Shown here piece by piece: positions 8,678-16,035 of a DNA stretch of 64,000 bases. A model generated the notes under the pieces. The model was not told where the DNA came from and made no database searches. It was given only the letters and a program-made list of their open reading frames with translations. This DNA comes from an uncultured Myxococcales bacterium (GTDB lineage Bacteria > Myxococcota_A > UBA9042 > DTJE01), in assembly GCA_937975765.1 (NCBI GenBank), contig CALJUR010000092.1, forward strand, positions 1 to 64,000, given 5' to 3'. Position 1 is the stretch's first letter. The number at the start of each line of letters is the position of its first letter. Made by a program: the position numbers and the translations under genes.

Positions 8678-8835
8678 CGAAGCCTCCGGGCGTCTCGTGG
8701 CAGAACGCCCGGTGGCATCTAGCGTCAACCGGGGGATCTGCCGCCGAGGACGATCGAGGCTCGAAGCCCCACTGGTCCTGGGTTCAAGTTCGATGACAGG
8801 GGAAGCGAGAAAGGATTGTCAACAGAAGCAAGAAA

Positions 8836-9030
8836 TCAGGACACGGTCATGACGCGACGACGACAATCGTCAATGGCGTAGAAGGCACGAAGCACATCGA
8901 GCAACTCCTCACCTTCAAAGAGTTGCCTTGCGGACTTCACGGCATCATCGATCTTGCCTTGGCGGACCATTTGGTTCAGTTCTGCGATCACTTCGAAGAG
9001 GTCTGATTTCTTATCAGTTCCTGCGCCCAT
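8836..9030 (-). CDS. Small protein of unknown function, third in a three-gene operon
   Basis: A 64-residue, mostly helical, charged protein with an Asp/Glu-Leu-Leu pattern (Phe-Glu-Gly-Glu-Glu-Leu-Leu-Asp-Val-Leu). No family is recognised. It overlaps the end of the 170-residue gene by 43 bp in another frame, so coupling is likely. Base composition is near 50% GC, far below the neighbourhood, suggesting acquisition by transfer. No good ribosome binding site is seen, as expected if translation is coupled. The 158 bp between this gene and the endonuclease start should hold the restriction-modification promoter. Confidence 0.55.
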   Translation of the reverse strand: MGAGTDKKSDLFEVIAELNQMVRQGKIDDAVKSARQLFEGEELLDVLRAFYAIDDCRRRVMTVS

Positions 9031-9500
9031 TCTAGCATTTCATCCAGACCGCCTTGATCGTACGTTGAAAGACATAGTCTTTCAAGAACCTGTTGATACC
9101 TGACCGTCACTCCCTGGCCATGCAACCCGTTCATCACGGCTCGCACAACCCGCTCCTCGTGCCTGGCCAATTCCCCCAGCAGCACATCTCGCCAGAGTTC
9201 TACTTGTTGAGCATCCGTCAGGCCCGCCACCCGCAAGACTGTTCGAAACGAACGGACCTGGTTGGAGTAGCAAGAACCGAGTAATACGATTTCCGGTCGC
9301 AAGTGCTCTGATTGAACTCCGATCGCCTTCGCGAAATCTGACAACGTCTGGCGAGCAATCGTTTCGGCCGCCATGTCTTCGACAAACTTCTCGCTCTCAC
9401 GGTACCCAATACGAATTCTTGGACCAAGGGAATGAAGATACACGTGATAGAGCGTATCCAGCGCTCTTGTCTCGCGCTCGTTGAACATCGAATTTGTCAC
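8988..9500 (-). CDS. Protein of unknown function, second in a three-gene operon
   Basis: A 170-residue soluble, mainly helical protein with no signal peptide or membrane segment. I recognise no domain. The GTG start at 9500 overlaps the TGA of the upstream 119-residue gene (GTGA), which supports it. Codon use is much less GC-biased than the genome average, like the 64-residue gene that overlaps its 3' end. It adjoins a restriction-modification locus, so a defence or addiction role is possible but not shown. Confidence 0.65.
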   Translation of the reverse strand: MTNSMFNERETRALDTLYHVYLHSLGPRIRIGYRESEKFVEDMAAETIARQTLSDFAKAIGVQSEHLRPEIVLLGSCYSNQVRSFRTVLRVAGLTDAQQVELWRDVLLGELARHEERVVRAVMNGLHGQGVTVRYQQVLERLCLSTYDQGGLDEMLEWAQELIRNQTSSK

Positions 9501-9856
9501 CCTGGCCGCACCAGGTCGATGGTCGAATGAAAGAAGCCGATGGACGGATAGGTGACCGACAAGTGAATCTCGAGTTGCTCCCCTGGCGTGAGCACATGGT
9601 GCGCCAGGACGTCGGGGGAGAAAGGTCCGTCAGGAGCACCCGTCAGATCCAGGGTCATCAGCCGGATTGCGGGTCCGGCGGCTGTCGCCAACGCCCATTG
9701 GACGCGGTCGACGAATCGCGCGCGTTTCATTTGCCCGATCAGACCAAGGTGCTGGGCGAGCGCGTGATGGAATCTCCAACGCAAGAGTCGCTGGGTTCTT
9801 CTCCATGGTCGATCACCCACGCCTACTCCCCGCAACCAGCGCGAAAAGTGTGCCAT
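9497..9856 (-). CDS. Protein of unknown function, first in a three-gene operon
   Basis: A 119-residue protein with a basic, Trp/Arg-rich first half and a hydrophobic second half ending in beta-rich sequence (Gln-Leu-Glu-Ile-His-Leu-Ser-Val-Thr). No family is recognised. The ATG at 9856 is the likely start; the frame stays open upstream through repeat DNA, and no ribosome binding site is evident. Its stop overlaps the GTG of the next gene by 4 bp, linking the three genes. The start is uncertain because a translated form of the 42-bp repeats cannot be excluded. Confidence 0.55.
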   Translation of the reverse strand: MAHFSRWLRGVGVGDRPWRRTQRLLRWRFHHALAQHLGLIGQMKRARFVDRVQWALATAAGPAIRLMTLDLTGAPDGPFSPDVLAHHVLTPGEQLEIHLSVTYPSIGFFHSTIDLVRPG

Positions 9857-9973
9857 GACACTGCGACATGACGGGCCAGAGGAGGATTCGAAGACGACGG
9901 TCGCCGTTCGGGCCGAGTGCTCCTTGGATGCCTCTCGTGGGGGAAAGGGCCCGGAATCGCGGCGGCGCGGGGG

Positions 9974-10267
9974 CGGTGGCGTCGATCGAGGGGCCGGTCT
10001 CAAGTTGCAGGGCAGGCGCGACGTCGATCGGCGGGTAGTTCGCAAGATCCCGGGCAGGCGCGATGTCGATGGGCGGGCGCATCGCACGATTCCGGGCGCT
10101 CGCGACGCGGCAAGACACTCCAGCCGCAAGTTTCAGGGCGCGACCGACGTCGATGGGCACCCCGATCGCACGATCCGGGTCGCGATCGACGTCGCGGGGC
10201 ATTTCCATCGCGCGGATCCCCCCGTTCGCGACGCCGCGAACGCCCTTCGTCGCGTAGATCCCCCCAT
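9974..10267. repeat. Seven-unit degenerate 42-bp tandem repeat in a 560-bp intergenic region
   Basis: Units begin near 9974, 10016, 10058, 10100, 10142, 10184 and 10226. Each is anchored on a variant of GCGCGACGTCGATCGG, and units differ at many positions. Because 42 is a multiple of 3, both strands stay open. The plus strand reads a 14-residue pattern of the type Gly-Arg-Arg-Asp-Val-Asp; the minus strand reads Pro-Ile-Asp-Val-x-Pro-Ala. Neither has a convincing start. The rest of 9857-10416 holds nothing else I can support, apart from the ribosome binding site of the gene at 10417. Confidence 0.75.
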
Positions 10268-10416
10268 TTTCTGCATCGGAACCCGCCGGGATCGCAGGCT
10301 TCAATACTTTTTCTGCGATTTTCTTCACCCCCGGTGATCCTTTTCTTATCCCCCCCGTCTGTCCCCCCGGATACCGGCGCCCGCAGGGGGTGACCGGGCA
10401 CAAGGAGGTCAGGATC

Positions 10417-11118
10417 ATGAAACGAATCCCCAACGTGTCCTGGAAGGTCGAGGTGCTGTGGGTGAAGGCGCAGGTGACGGCGCGGCTGCTGGAAGGCGAC
10501 CCGCGCGTGGCCGACCTGGCGCCGGTCCTGACGGGGGGTGCCGAGGGGCTGGCGAAGGCCGCCGACGAGGCGAAGGTGGCTCGCGCGAAGGAGCGCGAGG
10601 CCTGCGCCCTCATGAAGGTGGCCGAAGAGGCGCTGGCCCAGGAGGTGAAACGGGCGGAACTGGCCGCATGGGTGGCGTCGAACGAGGACCGCGACGCCCC
10701 GGCGTACCAGCAGGCGTTCCCGCACGGGCGGACCGGGCTGCTGGTGGGCAAGCGGGCGGCGCGCCTGGCGCACATCCAGGCGTCGGCGGACGCCATGGGG
10801 CGCATCGCGGGCCTGGAGGAGCACGGCAAGGCGATCGGCGAGGCGCTGAAGGCCGTGCAGGACGCCCTGGACCAGTGGAACGTCGCGAAGGGGCGCGCCC
10901 GGCAGGCCGCGAAGGACCGGAAGGACGCGCGCGTGGCCCTGGTGCAGGACTACCGGGTGGTGCGCGCGACGATCCTGGGGCGGCTGCGCGTGACCCGCGA
11001 GGTGAACGCGTTCTTCCCGGACCTGGCTCCCGGCGCGGGGGGTGGCAAGGCGGAGGCGGCGGGGGGTGAGGAGGCCCCGCCGACGCCGGTGAAGGTCCCG
11101 ACCCCGGTCGCCGCGTGA
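10417..11118 (+). CDS. Coiled-coil protein of unknown function
   Basis: A 233-residue Ala/Arg/Glu/Lys-rich protein with long helical heptad-like stretches (about residues 45-90 and 120-175), probably a coiled coil, and a Gly/Ala/Pro-rich C-terminal tail. No signal peptide or membrane segment is seen and no family is recognised. The start at 10417 is strongly supported by AAGGAGGT about nine bases upstream. It stands alone between the repeat array and the HigB-like/XRE locus. The 127-bp spacer downstream contains a CGTGAAA-N12-TTTCACG inverted repeat of unknown role. Confidence 0.75.
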   Translation: MKRIPNVSWKVEVLWVKAQVTARLLEGDPRVADLAPVLTGGAEGLAKAADEAKVARAKEREACALMKVAEEALAQEVKRAELAAWVASNEDRDAPAYQQAFPHGRTGLLVGKRAARLAHIQASADAMGRIAGLEEHGKAIGEALKAVQDALDQWNVAKGRARQAAKDRKDARVALVQDYRVVRATILGRLRVTREVNAFFPDLAPGAGGGKAEAAGGEEAPPTPVKVPTPVAA

Positions 11119-11245
11119 GTTCCCTGCACGGATTCACCTGCCAATGGACTGCAACGAGCCGCATGGAAAACCCGGAAACCGTCTGCCCGTTGCGTGAAAC
11201 AATCGCGTCCATTTCACGATTCCATGGCGTGACGACGGGGTTGCC

Positions 11246-11737
11246 ATGGAGCCAATGAAACCCGCAGGAACGCACCAACAAGGCTCTCGCAGGAACCGGC
11301 AAGCCAGCCGTTTCCCGCTTGACGCGCTATCCCCAATTCGGGATACTCATTCCCGAAGGTTCTCCGAGCCGAAGACGCTGGTCTGGATCGGTTCGTCCCG
11401 GAGGAACCTGACGGATTTTCCGATCCCGGTGCAAAAGTTGATGGGCCAGGCGTTGAACGTGGCCCAGCAGGGAGGAAGGCACCCCGACGCGAAGCCGCTG
11501 CATGGCTTCAAGGGCGCCGGGGTCCTGGAGGTGGTGGAGGACTTCGACGGCGATGCCTTCCGGACGGTCTACACCGTTCGATTCGAGGAGGCTGTATACG
11601 TCCTGCACGCGTTCCAGAAGAAGTCGAAGCGGGGGATCGAGACCCCGCAAAGAGACATGAACCTGGTTCGAACCCGATACGAGGCAGCCCTGAAACGGCA
11701 CGCCGGACACCTGGCAACCCGTGGAGGCGGAAAATGA
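11246..11737 (+). CDS. HigB-like toxin, phage Gp49-like (RelE superfamily); start uncertain
   Basis: The C-terminal 120 residues match the phage-derived Gp49-like/HigB family: Lys-Thr-Leu-Val-Trp-Ile-Gly-Ser-Ser at the domain start, a Phe-Arg-Thr-Val-Tyr core and Val-Tyr-Val-Leu-His-Ala-Phe-Gln-Lys-Lys, then Gln-Arg-Asp. It should be an mRNA-cleaving toxin. The only in-frame ATG is at 11246, but a good promoter at 11319-11347 would start transcription near 11354, inside that frame, so the first 36 or more codons may not be translated and the true start may be a rare codon near 11366-11378. The stop overlaps the XRE gene ATG (ATGA). Confidence 0.8.
   Translation: MEPMKPAGTHQQGSRRNRQASRFPLDALSPIRDTHSRRFSEPKTLVWIGSSRRNLTDFPIPVQKLMGQALNVAQQGGRHPDAKPLHGFKGAGVLEVVEDFDGDAFRTVYTVRFEEAVYVLHAFQKKSKRGIETPQRDMNLVRTRYEAALKRHAGHLATRGGGK
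11319..11357 (+). promoter_or_regulatory. Promoter and overlapping palindromic operator of the HigB-like/XRE operon
   Basis: TTGACG at 11319-11324, a 17-bp spacer and GATACT at 11342-11347. The palindrome TTCGGGA-N7-TCCCGAA (11337-11357) covers the -10 box and probable start point, a good place for the XRE antitoxin to repress. Confidence 0.65.
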
Positions 11738-12345
11738 AACGCCCTGTGCAGTTCTTCGTCTCGTCCGGGAACGTGTTCGCCGATCTCGGGCTGCCGGATG
11801 CCGAGTACCTGCTGGCGAAGTCGGATCTGGCCATCGAGATCGCGGCTGTCATCGCGCAGCGCGGCTTGACCCAGATCCAGGCCGCCACCCTCCTGGGTAC
11901 GACCCAGCCCAAGGTGTCGGACTTGCTGCGCGGGCAACTGGACGGGTTCTCGATCGAGCGCCTGATCCGGTTCCTGAACGCCCTGGATCGGGACGTCCGG
12001 ATCCTGGTGTCGCCGAAGCCCCGAAAGCAGCCGCGGGGGCGACTATTCGTGGACACGGCTGCCCGTTCCATCACGGTGAGCACAAAGCCTGGAACGCCCA
12101 GCACGCCGGATCGCAAGCGCAAGGCCGCCGCGGACGAACTGCGCCCTTCGTACGACTTCGACTACGGGAAGGCGCAGCCGAACCGGTTCGCCGTTCGCGT
12201 GCAGAAAGGACCGGCGGACGGGGTTCGCGACGGTGGGCAGGCGGCCCAGCGCGGGTTGGACGACGTCCAGGCCGGCAGGGTCGTGGACGACAAGGAACTC
12301 GACGAATCGCTGGAGAAGGCCTTCAAGCGCGGGAGACGAAAGTGA
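11734..12345 (+). CDS. XRE-family antitoxin with C-terminal extension
   Basis: A 203-residue protein. Residues 30-95 form an XRE helix-turn-helix (Gly-Leu-Thr-Gln-Ile-Gln-Ala-Ala-Thr-Leu-Leu-Gly, then Gln-Pro-Lys-Val-Ser-Asp-Leu-Leu-Arg-Gly), as in antitoxins paired with Gp49-like toxins. These are usually about 100 residues. The extra 100 residues contain Tyr-Asp-Phe-Asp-Tyr-Gly-Lys-Ala-Gln-Pro-Asn-Arg-Phe-Ala and a C-terminal Gly-Arg-Val-Val-Asp-Asp-Lys-Glu-Leu helix, both resembling short antitoxins of other RelE-type systems. It thus looks like two antitoxin modules fused. ATG overlaps the toxin stop by 4 bp. Confidence 0.82.
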   Translation: MKRPVQFFVSSGNVFADLGLPDAEYLLAKSDLAIEIAAVIAQRGLTQIQAATLLGTTQPKVSDLLRGQLDGFSIERLIRFLNALDRDVRILVSPKPRKQPRGRLFVDTAARSITVSTKPGTPSTPDRKRKAAADELRPSYDFDYGKAQPNRFAVRVQKGPADGVRDGGQAAQRGLDDVQAGRVVDDKELDESLEKAFKRGRRK

Positions 12346-12364
12346 GGCTGCGGGGGACGCAGCC
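12346..12364 (+). terminator. Hairpin directly after the XRE stop codon
   Basis: GGCTGCG-GGGGA-CGCAGCC is a perfect 7-bp stem with a 5-base loop starting at the base after TGA. No U-tract follows, so termination is uncertain; 3' end protection is an alternative. Confidence 0.45.
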
Positions 12365-12367
12365 GAG

Positions 12368-12396
12368 GAGGCGGGGGACGGGGCCCCCCCCCTACA
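12368..12396. repeat. Palindromic GC-rich intergenic element, copy 2 (partial)
   Basis: It carries the conserved right end, GGCGGGGGACGGGGCC and then a C-run with CCTACA, as in the copy at 48-115. A matching left end is not clear. It sits between the convergent XRE and radical SAM genes. Confidence 0.55.
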
Positions 12397-12429
12397 AGGG
12401 CTGCGGAAAAACGTCGGCGGCGGGGCGGT

Positions 12430-13980
12430 TCAGGAAACGGCGGGGACGTCCTGGGCGGCCGCGGCGCGGGCGGATTCGTACTGGTGCCAGAGGGCGTCGC
12501 GGTCGTGCAGCTTGCGGCCGACGTAGGAGGACAACGCCTCGACCATCAGCAGGTAGTGCGCGACGAATTCCATGGGCATGGTGCCGGCGCGGGACATCTT
12601 CACCAGGTCCAGGAACAGGCCGCGCTTGTCGGGGTCGCCGCTGAACAGGAACGACGACACCAGCCGCCCGGTGGCCTGCACCTTCTCCCACAGAGGCGGG
12701 CTGCCGGGCGCCTTGCGGTTGAAGCCTCCGGGTTCGAACGCGACGTGCGCCTTGTGCCGCAATTCCGCCCACGAGTAGGACTGCTCCATCAGGTCGATGA
12801 AGCGGTCGAACACCTCGCGTTCCGTCATGCCCTCGGACACCTTGGTCGGGAAGACGCCGTTCAGGAACTGCGGCGGCAGCGCGATGCGGCGGCCCTCGGC
12901 CGACACGCGCCGTTCCAGGTCCGTGCCGTCGAACACCGTCAGCACGTTCATCATCAGGTAGGAGATGCCCGTGCGCGCGGCGAAATCGCGCACCCGGTCG
13001 TAGGACTGCGGCGTGTCCGCGTCGAACCCCAGCACGAACGCCCCGATGCAGTGGATGCCGGCCTTGTGCAGCGCGGCCACCGCCGCCTCGTACTCGTCCA
13101 CCCGGAACTGGGACTTGTGCGCTTCCGCCAGCCCCGACGGGTCCAGCGACTCGAAGCCCAGCACCAGCGACATGCAGCCGGCTTCCGCCATGTCGCGCAG
13201 CAGGTCCGGGTCGCGCGTCACCTCCAGCGAGGCCAGGCCCGACCACTGCACGTCCAGGGGCTTGATGCGCGCCATCAGTTCGCGCGCGTAGGGCTTGTTC
13301 GCCGTCAGGTTGTCGTCCACGAAGGACAGGTTCTTCAGCGGGGCTTGCCGGATCTCGTCGATCACGGCGTCGATGGGGCGGTACCGCGGCCGCCGCCCGT
13401 ACATCGTGTGCACCAGGCAGAACTCGCAGCGGTGCGGGCAGCCGCGCGACACCTGCACGTTCAGGCCCAGCACCTTGGACGTGTCGACCAGGTCCCAGCG
13501 CGGCGTGGGCACCAGTTCGCCGGGCGGCAGGCGGTCGGCCTGGTAGCGAGGCTGCAGCCGGTTGGCCTGAAGGTCCGCCAGCAGCGGCGCCCAGACCTCC
13601 TCGGCCTCGCCGATCACCACCGCGTCGCAGTGCCTCAGGGCGTCGTCGGGGCGCGTCGATACGTACGGCCCGCCCATCACGACGGGGATGCCCGCCGCGC
13701 GGAAGGTGTCCGCGATCTGGAATCCGCGGCCGATGTTGGTGGACAACCCGGTGATGCCGACCAGGTCGAAGCGATCGCGCAGCGGGACGTCTTCGATCTC
13801 CTCGTCCACGATCCGCACGTCCCACGACGGCGGCGTCAGGGCGGCGACCACCGGCAGCGCCAGCGGCACCGTCGAGACCTTGCGGCCCATGATCTCCGCC
13901 ACCTCCTTCAGGGCCCAGAGGTTGCGGTACTCGTGCCGGGGGCTGACCAGCAGCAGGCGGCGATGCGGCGAGGCGGCCAA
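12430..13980 (-). CDS. Radical SAM protein with B12-binding-like domain (stand-alone)
   Basis: A 516-residue class B-type radical SAM protein. An N-terminal Rossmann-like cobalamin-binding region occupies residues 1-150 (Val-Val-Met-Gly-Gly-Pro at 100-105, Val-Ile-Gly-Glu-Ala-Glu at 122-127), without a DxHxxG histidine motif. The 4Fe-4S motif Cys-Pro-His-Arg-Cys-Glu-Phe-Cys is at 181-188, and a C-terminal region of DUF4070 type follows. The reaction is unknown. The start is TTG at 13980, preceded by GGGAGGATCGAC. A TTGACG-N17-TACCTT promoter lies upstream. It is separate from the large radical SAM cluster at 37-58 kb. Confidence 0.88.
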   Translation of the reverse strand: MAASPHRRLLLVSPRHEYRNLWALKEVAEIMGRKVSTVPLALPVVAALTPPSWDVRIVDEEIEDVPLRDRFDLVGITGLSTNIGRGFQIADTFRAAGIPVVMGGPYVSTRPDDALRHCDAVVIGEAEEVWAPLLADLQANRLQPRYQADRLPPGELVPTPRWDLVDTSKVLGLNVQVSRGCPHRCEFCLVHTMYGRRPRYRPIDAVIDEIRQAPLKNLSFVDDNLTANKPYARELMARIKPLDVQWSGLASLEVTRDPDLLRDMAEAGCMSLVLGFESLDPSGLAEAHKSQFRVDEYEAAVAALHKAGIHCIGAFVLGFDADTPQSYDRVRDFAARTGISYLMMNVLTVFDGTDLERRVSAEGRRIALPPQFLNGVFPTKVSEGMTEREVFDRFIDLMEQSYSWAELRHKAHVAFEPGGFNRKAPGSPPLWEKVQATGRLVSSFLFSGDPDKRGLFLDLVKMSRAGTMPMEFVAHYLLMVEALSSYVGRKLHDRDALWHQYESARAAAAQDVPAVS

Positions 13981-14018
13981 GTCGATCCTCCCGCCCGGGG
14001 GACACCGGGACGGCGGAA

Positions 14019-14047
14019 AAGGTACGCGCCCGGCAGGCGTCCGTCAA
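14019..14047 (-). promoter_or_regulatory. Promoter of the stand-alone radical SAM gene
   Basis: On the minus strand TTGACG at 14047-14042, 17 bp, TACCTT at 14024-14019. The spacing is ideal and the boxes match other promoters in the window. Confidence 0.6.
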
Positions 14048-14215
14048 CGTGGGGAAGGGGCGGCACGTGCGGGCAGCGGCGACCGGGCGATGCGGGGCGC
14101 GCCACGAGGGAACCGGACGGCACGCCACGGGGTGACCCTCTGCGCCCCAACGCCACGCGACGCGCCGGCGGCCCCCCTCGCCACGCCGGGCCCGCGGTCG
14201 TACACTCGATCCACC

Positions 14216-15115
14216 ATGCGCAAGACCGCGATGCCGCTGCTGCTGGCCGTCGTGCTGGCCGGGATGCCCCGGACGGCCACGTCGGCCCCGGACGGCTCGC
14301 TGGACTCGCTGATCGCGATGCTGGCCTCGGACTCCAGCCCCCGTGTCCGGGCGCAGGCCGCGCTGGCCCTGAAGCCGCACGCCGCGGCGGCCACGGCGAT
14401 CCTGGTGGACGCCCTGCACGACCCCAGCGCGGTGGTGCGCGCCGCCGCCGCGCGGGCCCTGACCGACGCGGCGCCCGAGACCGCCTACCAGGCGATCGTC
14501 CGGGCGATCGACGACGACGACCCCCTGGTCCAGCGCTGGGCGCGCACGGCCGCGTGCCGGCTGCTGGGGCGGGCGGAAAAGGTGCGGTTCGACGTGCGGC
14601 AGATGATCGCCGTGGTCTCGGCGCCGGCGGACTGGGCGGGGAAGGTGTTTCAGGAGGAGGTGTTGACCCACCTGCTGTCCGCGTCGCGGTTCGACGTGAC
14701 GAAGGAGATCGACTTCTCCGACGAGGCGCCGATGGAGGCGCCGGCGGAGATCGTGGTGCGGGACTGGAAGAAGGGGCCGGTGTTCCCGCAGGAAGCCCCG
14801 CCGGCGCCGGCGGTCGACCCGATCGCGGTGGCCCTGCGCGGGACGGCCGGGGTGATCGACCGGAACGCGGACGGGGTGCGGGTGCGGGTGCGGCTGGCGC
14901 TGGAATCGATGTCGGGATCGACCCTGTGGAGCGGGGACGCGACGGCGTGGGGGAAGAGGCTGGAGGCCGGGACGGGCGACCCGGACGAGGAGCCGGGGGA
15001 CCTGCAAGCGCTGCGCACGGCGGCGCGCACGGCGGCGCGGCTGCTGCTGGGGGCGCTGGCGCCGCGGGCGCAGGCGATGGGCCGGGAGAACGGCACGGGA
15101 GGCGGCCCGATGTAG
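14216..15115 (+). CDS. Secreted HEAT-repeat protein
   Basis: A 299-residue protein with a signal peptide (residues 1-23, Ala-Thr-Ser-Ala cleavage region) and two or three HEAT-like helical repeats at about 28-125 (Ser-Pro-Arg-Val-Arg-Ala-Gln-Ala-Ala-Leu-Ala-Leu and Ala-Val-Val-Arg-Ala-Ala-Ala-Ala-Arg-Ala-Leu). A C-terminal domain of unknown fold follows. HEAT repeats bind proteins; the partner is unknown. There is no ribosome binding site, and a TACACT -10-like box ends 9 bp before the ATG, so translation may be leaderless. The TAG stop at 15113-15115 lies inside the left end of a palindromic GC element. Confidence 0.75.
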   Translation: MRKTAMPLLLAVVLAGMPRTATSAPDGSLDSLIAMLASDSSPRVRAQAALALKPHAAAATAILVDALHDPSAVVRAAAARALTDAAPETAYQAIVRAIDDDDPLVQRWARTAACRLLGRAEKVRFDVRQMIAVVSAPADWAGKVFQEEVLTHLLSASRFDVTKEIDFSDEAPMEAPAEIVVRDWKKGPVFPQEAPPAPAVDPIAVALRGTAGVIDRNADGVRVRVRLALESMSGSTLWSGDATAWGKRLEAGTGDPDEEPGDLQALRTAARTAARLLLGALAPRAQAMGRENGTGGGPM

Positions 15116-15206
15116 GGCGGGGCCCCTGTGCCCCGCCAGCGGACGGACGGCCCGCGGCGGGAAATCGCGGGATCGGAAAGGCGGGGGGCGGGGCCCCCGC
15201 CCTACA
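15111..15206. repeat. Palindromic GC-rich element, full 96-bp copy 3
   Basis: Terminal inverted repeats TGTAGGGCGGGG and CCCCGCCCTACA bound exactly 96 bp, and each end is itself an inverted repeat. The left end contains the TAG stop of the HEAT-repeat gene. The copy at 17946-18041 has the same length and ends. Confidence 0.8.
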
Positions 15207-15282
15207 GGGGCGCAGGCGGCGCGAACGGTCGCGACGGGCGCAGGCGGCGCGAACGGTCGTGACGGGTGCGGAAGGAGGCGGC

Positions 15283-15969
15283 ATGCAACGCGATACGAAG
15301 GTGATGCCCAGGAACTGGCTGTACCGCCGGAACTGGTGGGTGGACACGAAGTTCCAGGTGACGTGGGTCGCCGGCGTGGTGGGACTGGCCGCGACGCTGC
15401 TGATCGTGCTGGGCGGGCTGTACCTGAACACGCTGTCCGAGCAGCGGCGCCTGATGGGCGTCAACCGGCTGGCCCAGGCCACGCAGGCGGTCGAGGTCGC
15501 CGAGGCGATGGACGACGCGGAGTTCGACCGGGACCTGCAGGCCCGGCTGAAGGAGGAGGACGCACGAAGCACGCTGTGGCTGGCCCTGTCGGCCGCGCTG
15601 CTGGTGGTGATGCTGGCGGGAATCGCGGTGCGGCTGACCTTCCACGTGGCCGGGCCGGCGCGGGCGGTGTCCACCATGCTGAAGCACCTGGCCGAGGGCG
15701 ACCCGGACCCGGTTCGCCACCTGCGGAAGGGCGACCAGTTCCGGTTCCTGGGCGAGGACATGAAGCGCCTGAGCGAGTCCCTGGCCCGGTGGCGCGAGGC
15801 GGACGCGGCGCTGATGCGCGAGGCGGCGCAGGCTCTGGAGGCGGGGACCGGACCCGCGCCGGACCTGGCGCGGCGGCTGAGGGAGCGGGCGGACGCGCCG
15901 GGCGCCCCGGGGGGGCTGATCCCGCAGGACGCAGCCGCCGTCCCCGATGGCGATCGCCCGTCCAGCTGA
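15283..15969 (+). CDS. Two-TM membrane protein with HAMP-like domain
   Basis: A 228-residue inner-membrane protein. Transmembrane segment 1 is at about residues 28-50. A short extracytoplasmic helix (about 55-100) is rich in Asp, Glu and Ala. Transmembrane segment 2 is at about 103-125, followed by a HAMP-like linker (Val-Ser-Thr-Met-Leu-Lys-His-Leu-Ala-Glu-Gly-Asp at about 135-146). There is no kinase, cyclase or methyl-accepting domain after the HAMP region, only a helical tail, so it could sense or scaffold with a separate partner. The ATG has GAAGGAGGC before it. It is followed 66 bp later by the lipoprotein gene. Confidence 0.75.
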   Translation: MQRDTKVMPRNWLYRRNWWVDTKFQVTWVAGVVGLAATLLIVLGGLYLNTLSEQRRLMGVNRLAQATQAVEVAEAMDDAEFDRDLQARLKEEDARSTLWLALSAALLVVMLAGIAVRLTFHVAGPARAVSTMLKHLAEGDPDPVRHLRKGDQFRFLGEDMKRLSESLARWREADAALMREAAQALEAGTGPAPDLARRLRERADAPGAPGGLIPQDAAAVPDGDRPSS

Positions 15970-16000
15970 AATCCGCCCTGTTGAATCGACGCCCGATCCG

Positions 16001-16006
16001 TACAAT
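16001..16006 (+). promoter_or_regulatory. -10 box of the lipoprotein gene at 16036
   Basis: TACAAT (5 of 6) lies 29 bp before the ATG. No good -35 box is present at 16-18 bp spacing; TTGAAT sits only 14 bp upstream. Confidence 0.4.
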
Positions 16007-16035
16007 TGCAACCGGCGAACCGGACGGGGGAACCC

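Noticed and set aside
9974..10267. CRISPR array
   Set aside because: The units are head to tail with no distinct spacers, differ at many positions, and no cas gene is near.
9813..10829. A minus-strand gene translated through the 42-bp repeats and antisense to the coiled-coil gene
   Set aside because: The coiled-coil gene has an AAGGAGGT site and strong codon bias on the plus strand; the minus frame has no start signal.
15111..15206. Rho-independent terminator
   Set aside because: The hairpins are strong but have no following T-tract, and the two inverted ends at fixed 96-bp length fit a repeat element better.
12484..15969. A 1161-codon plus-strand frame that would join to the HAMP-like gene
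   Set aside because: The first 900 codons are antisense to the radical SAM gene and out of frame with the HEAT-repeat gene. Only 15283-15969 has a ribosome binding site and membrane segments.
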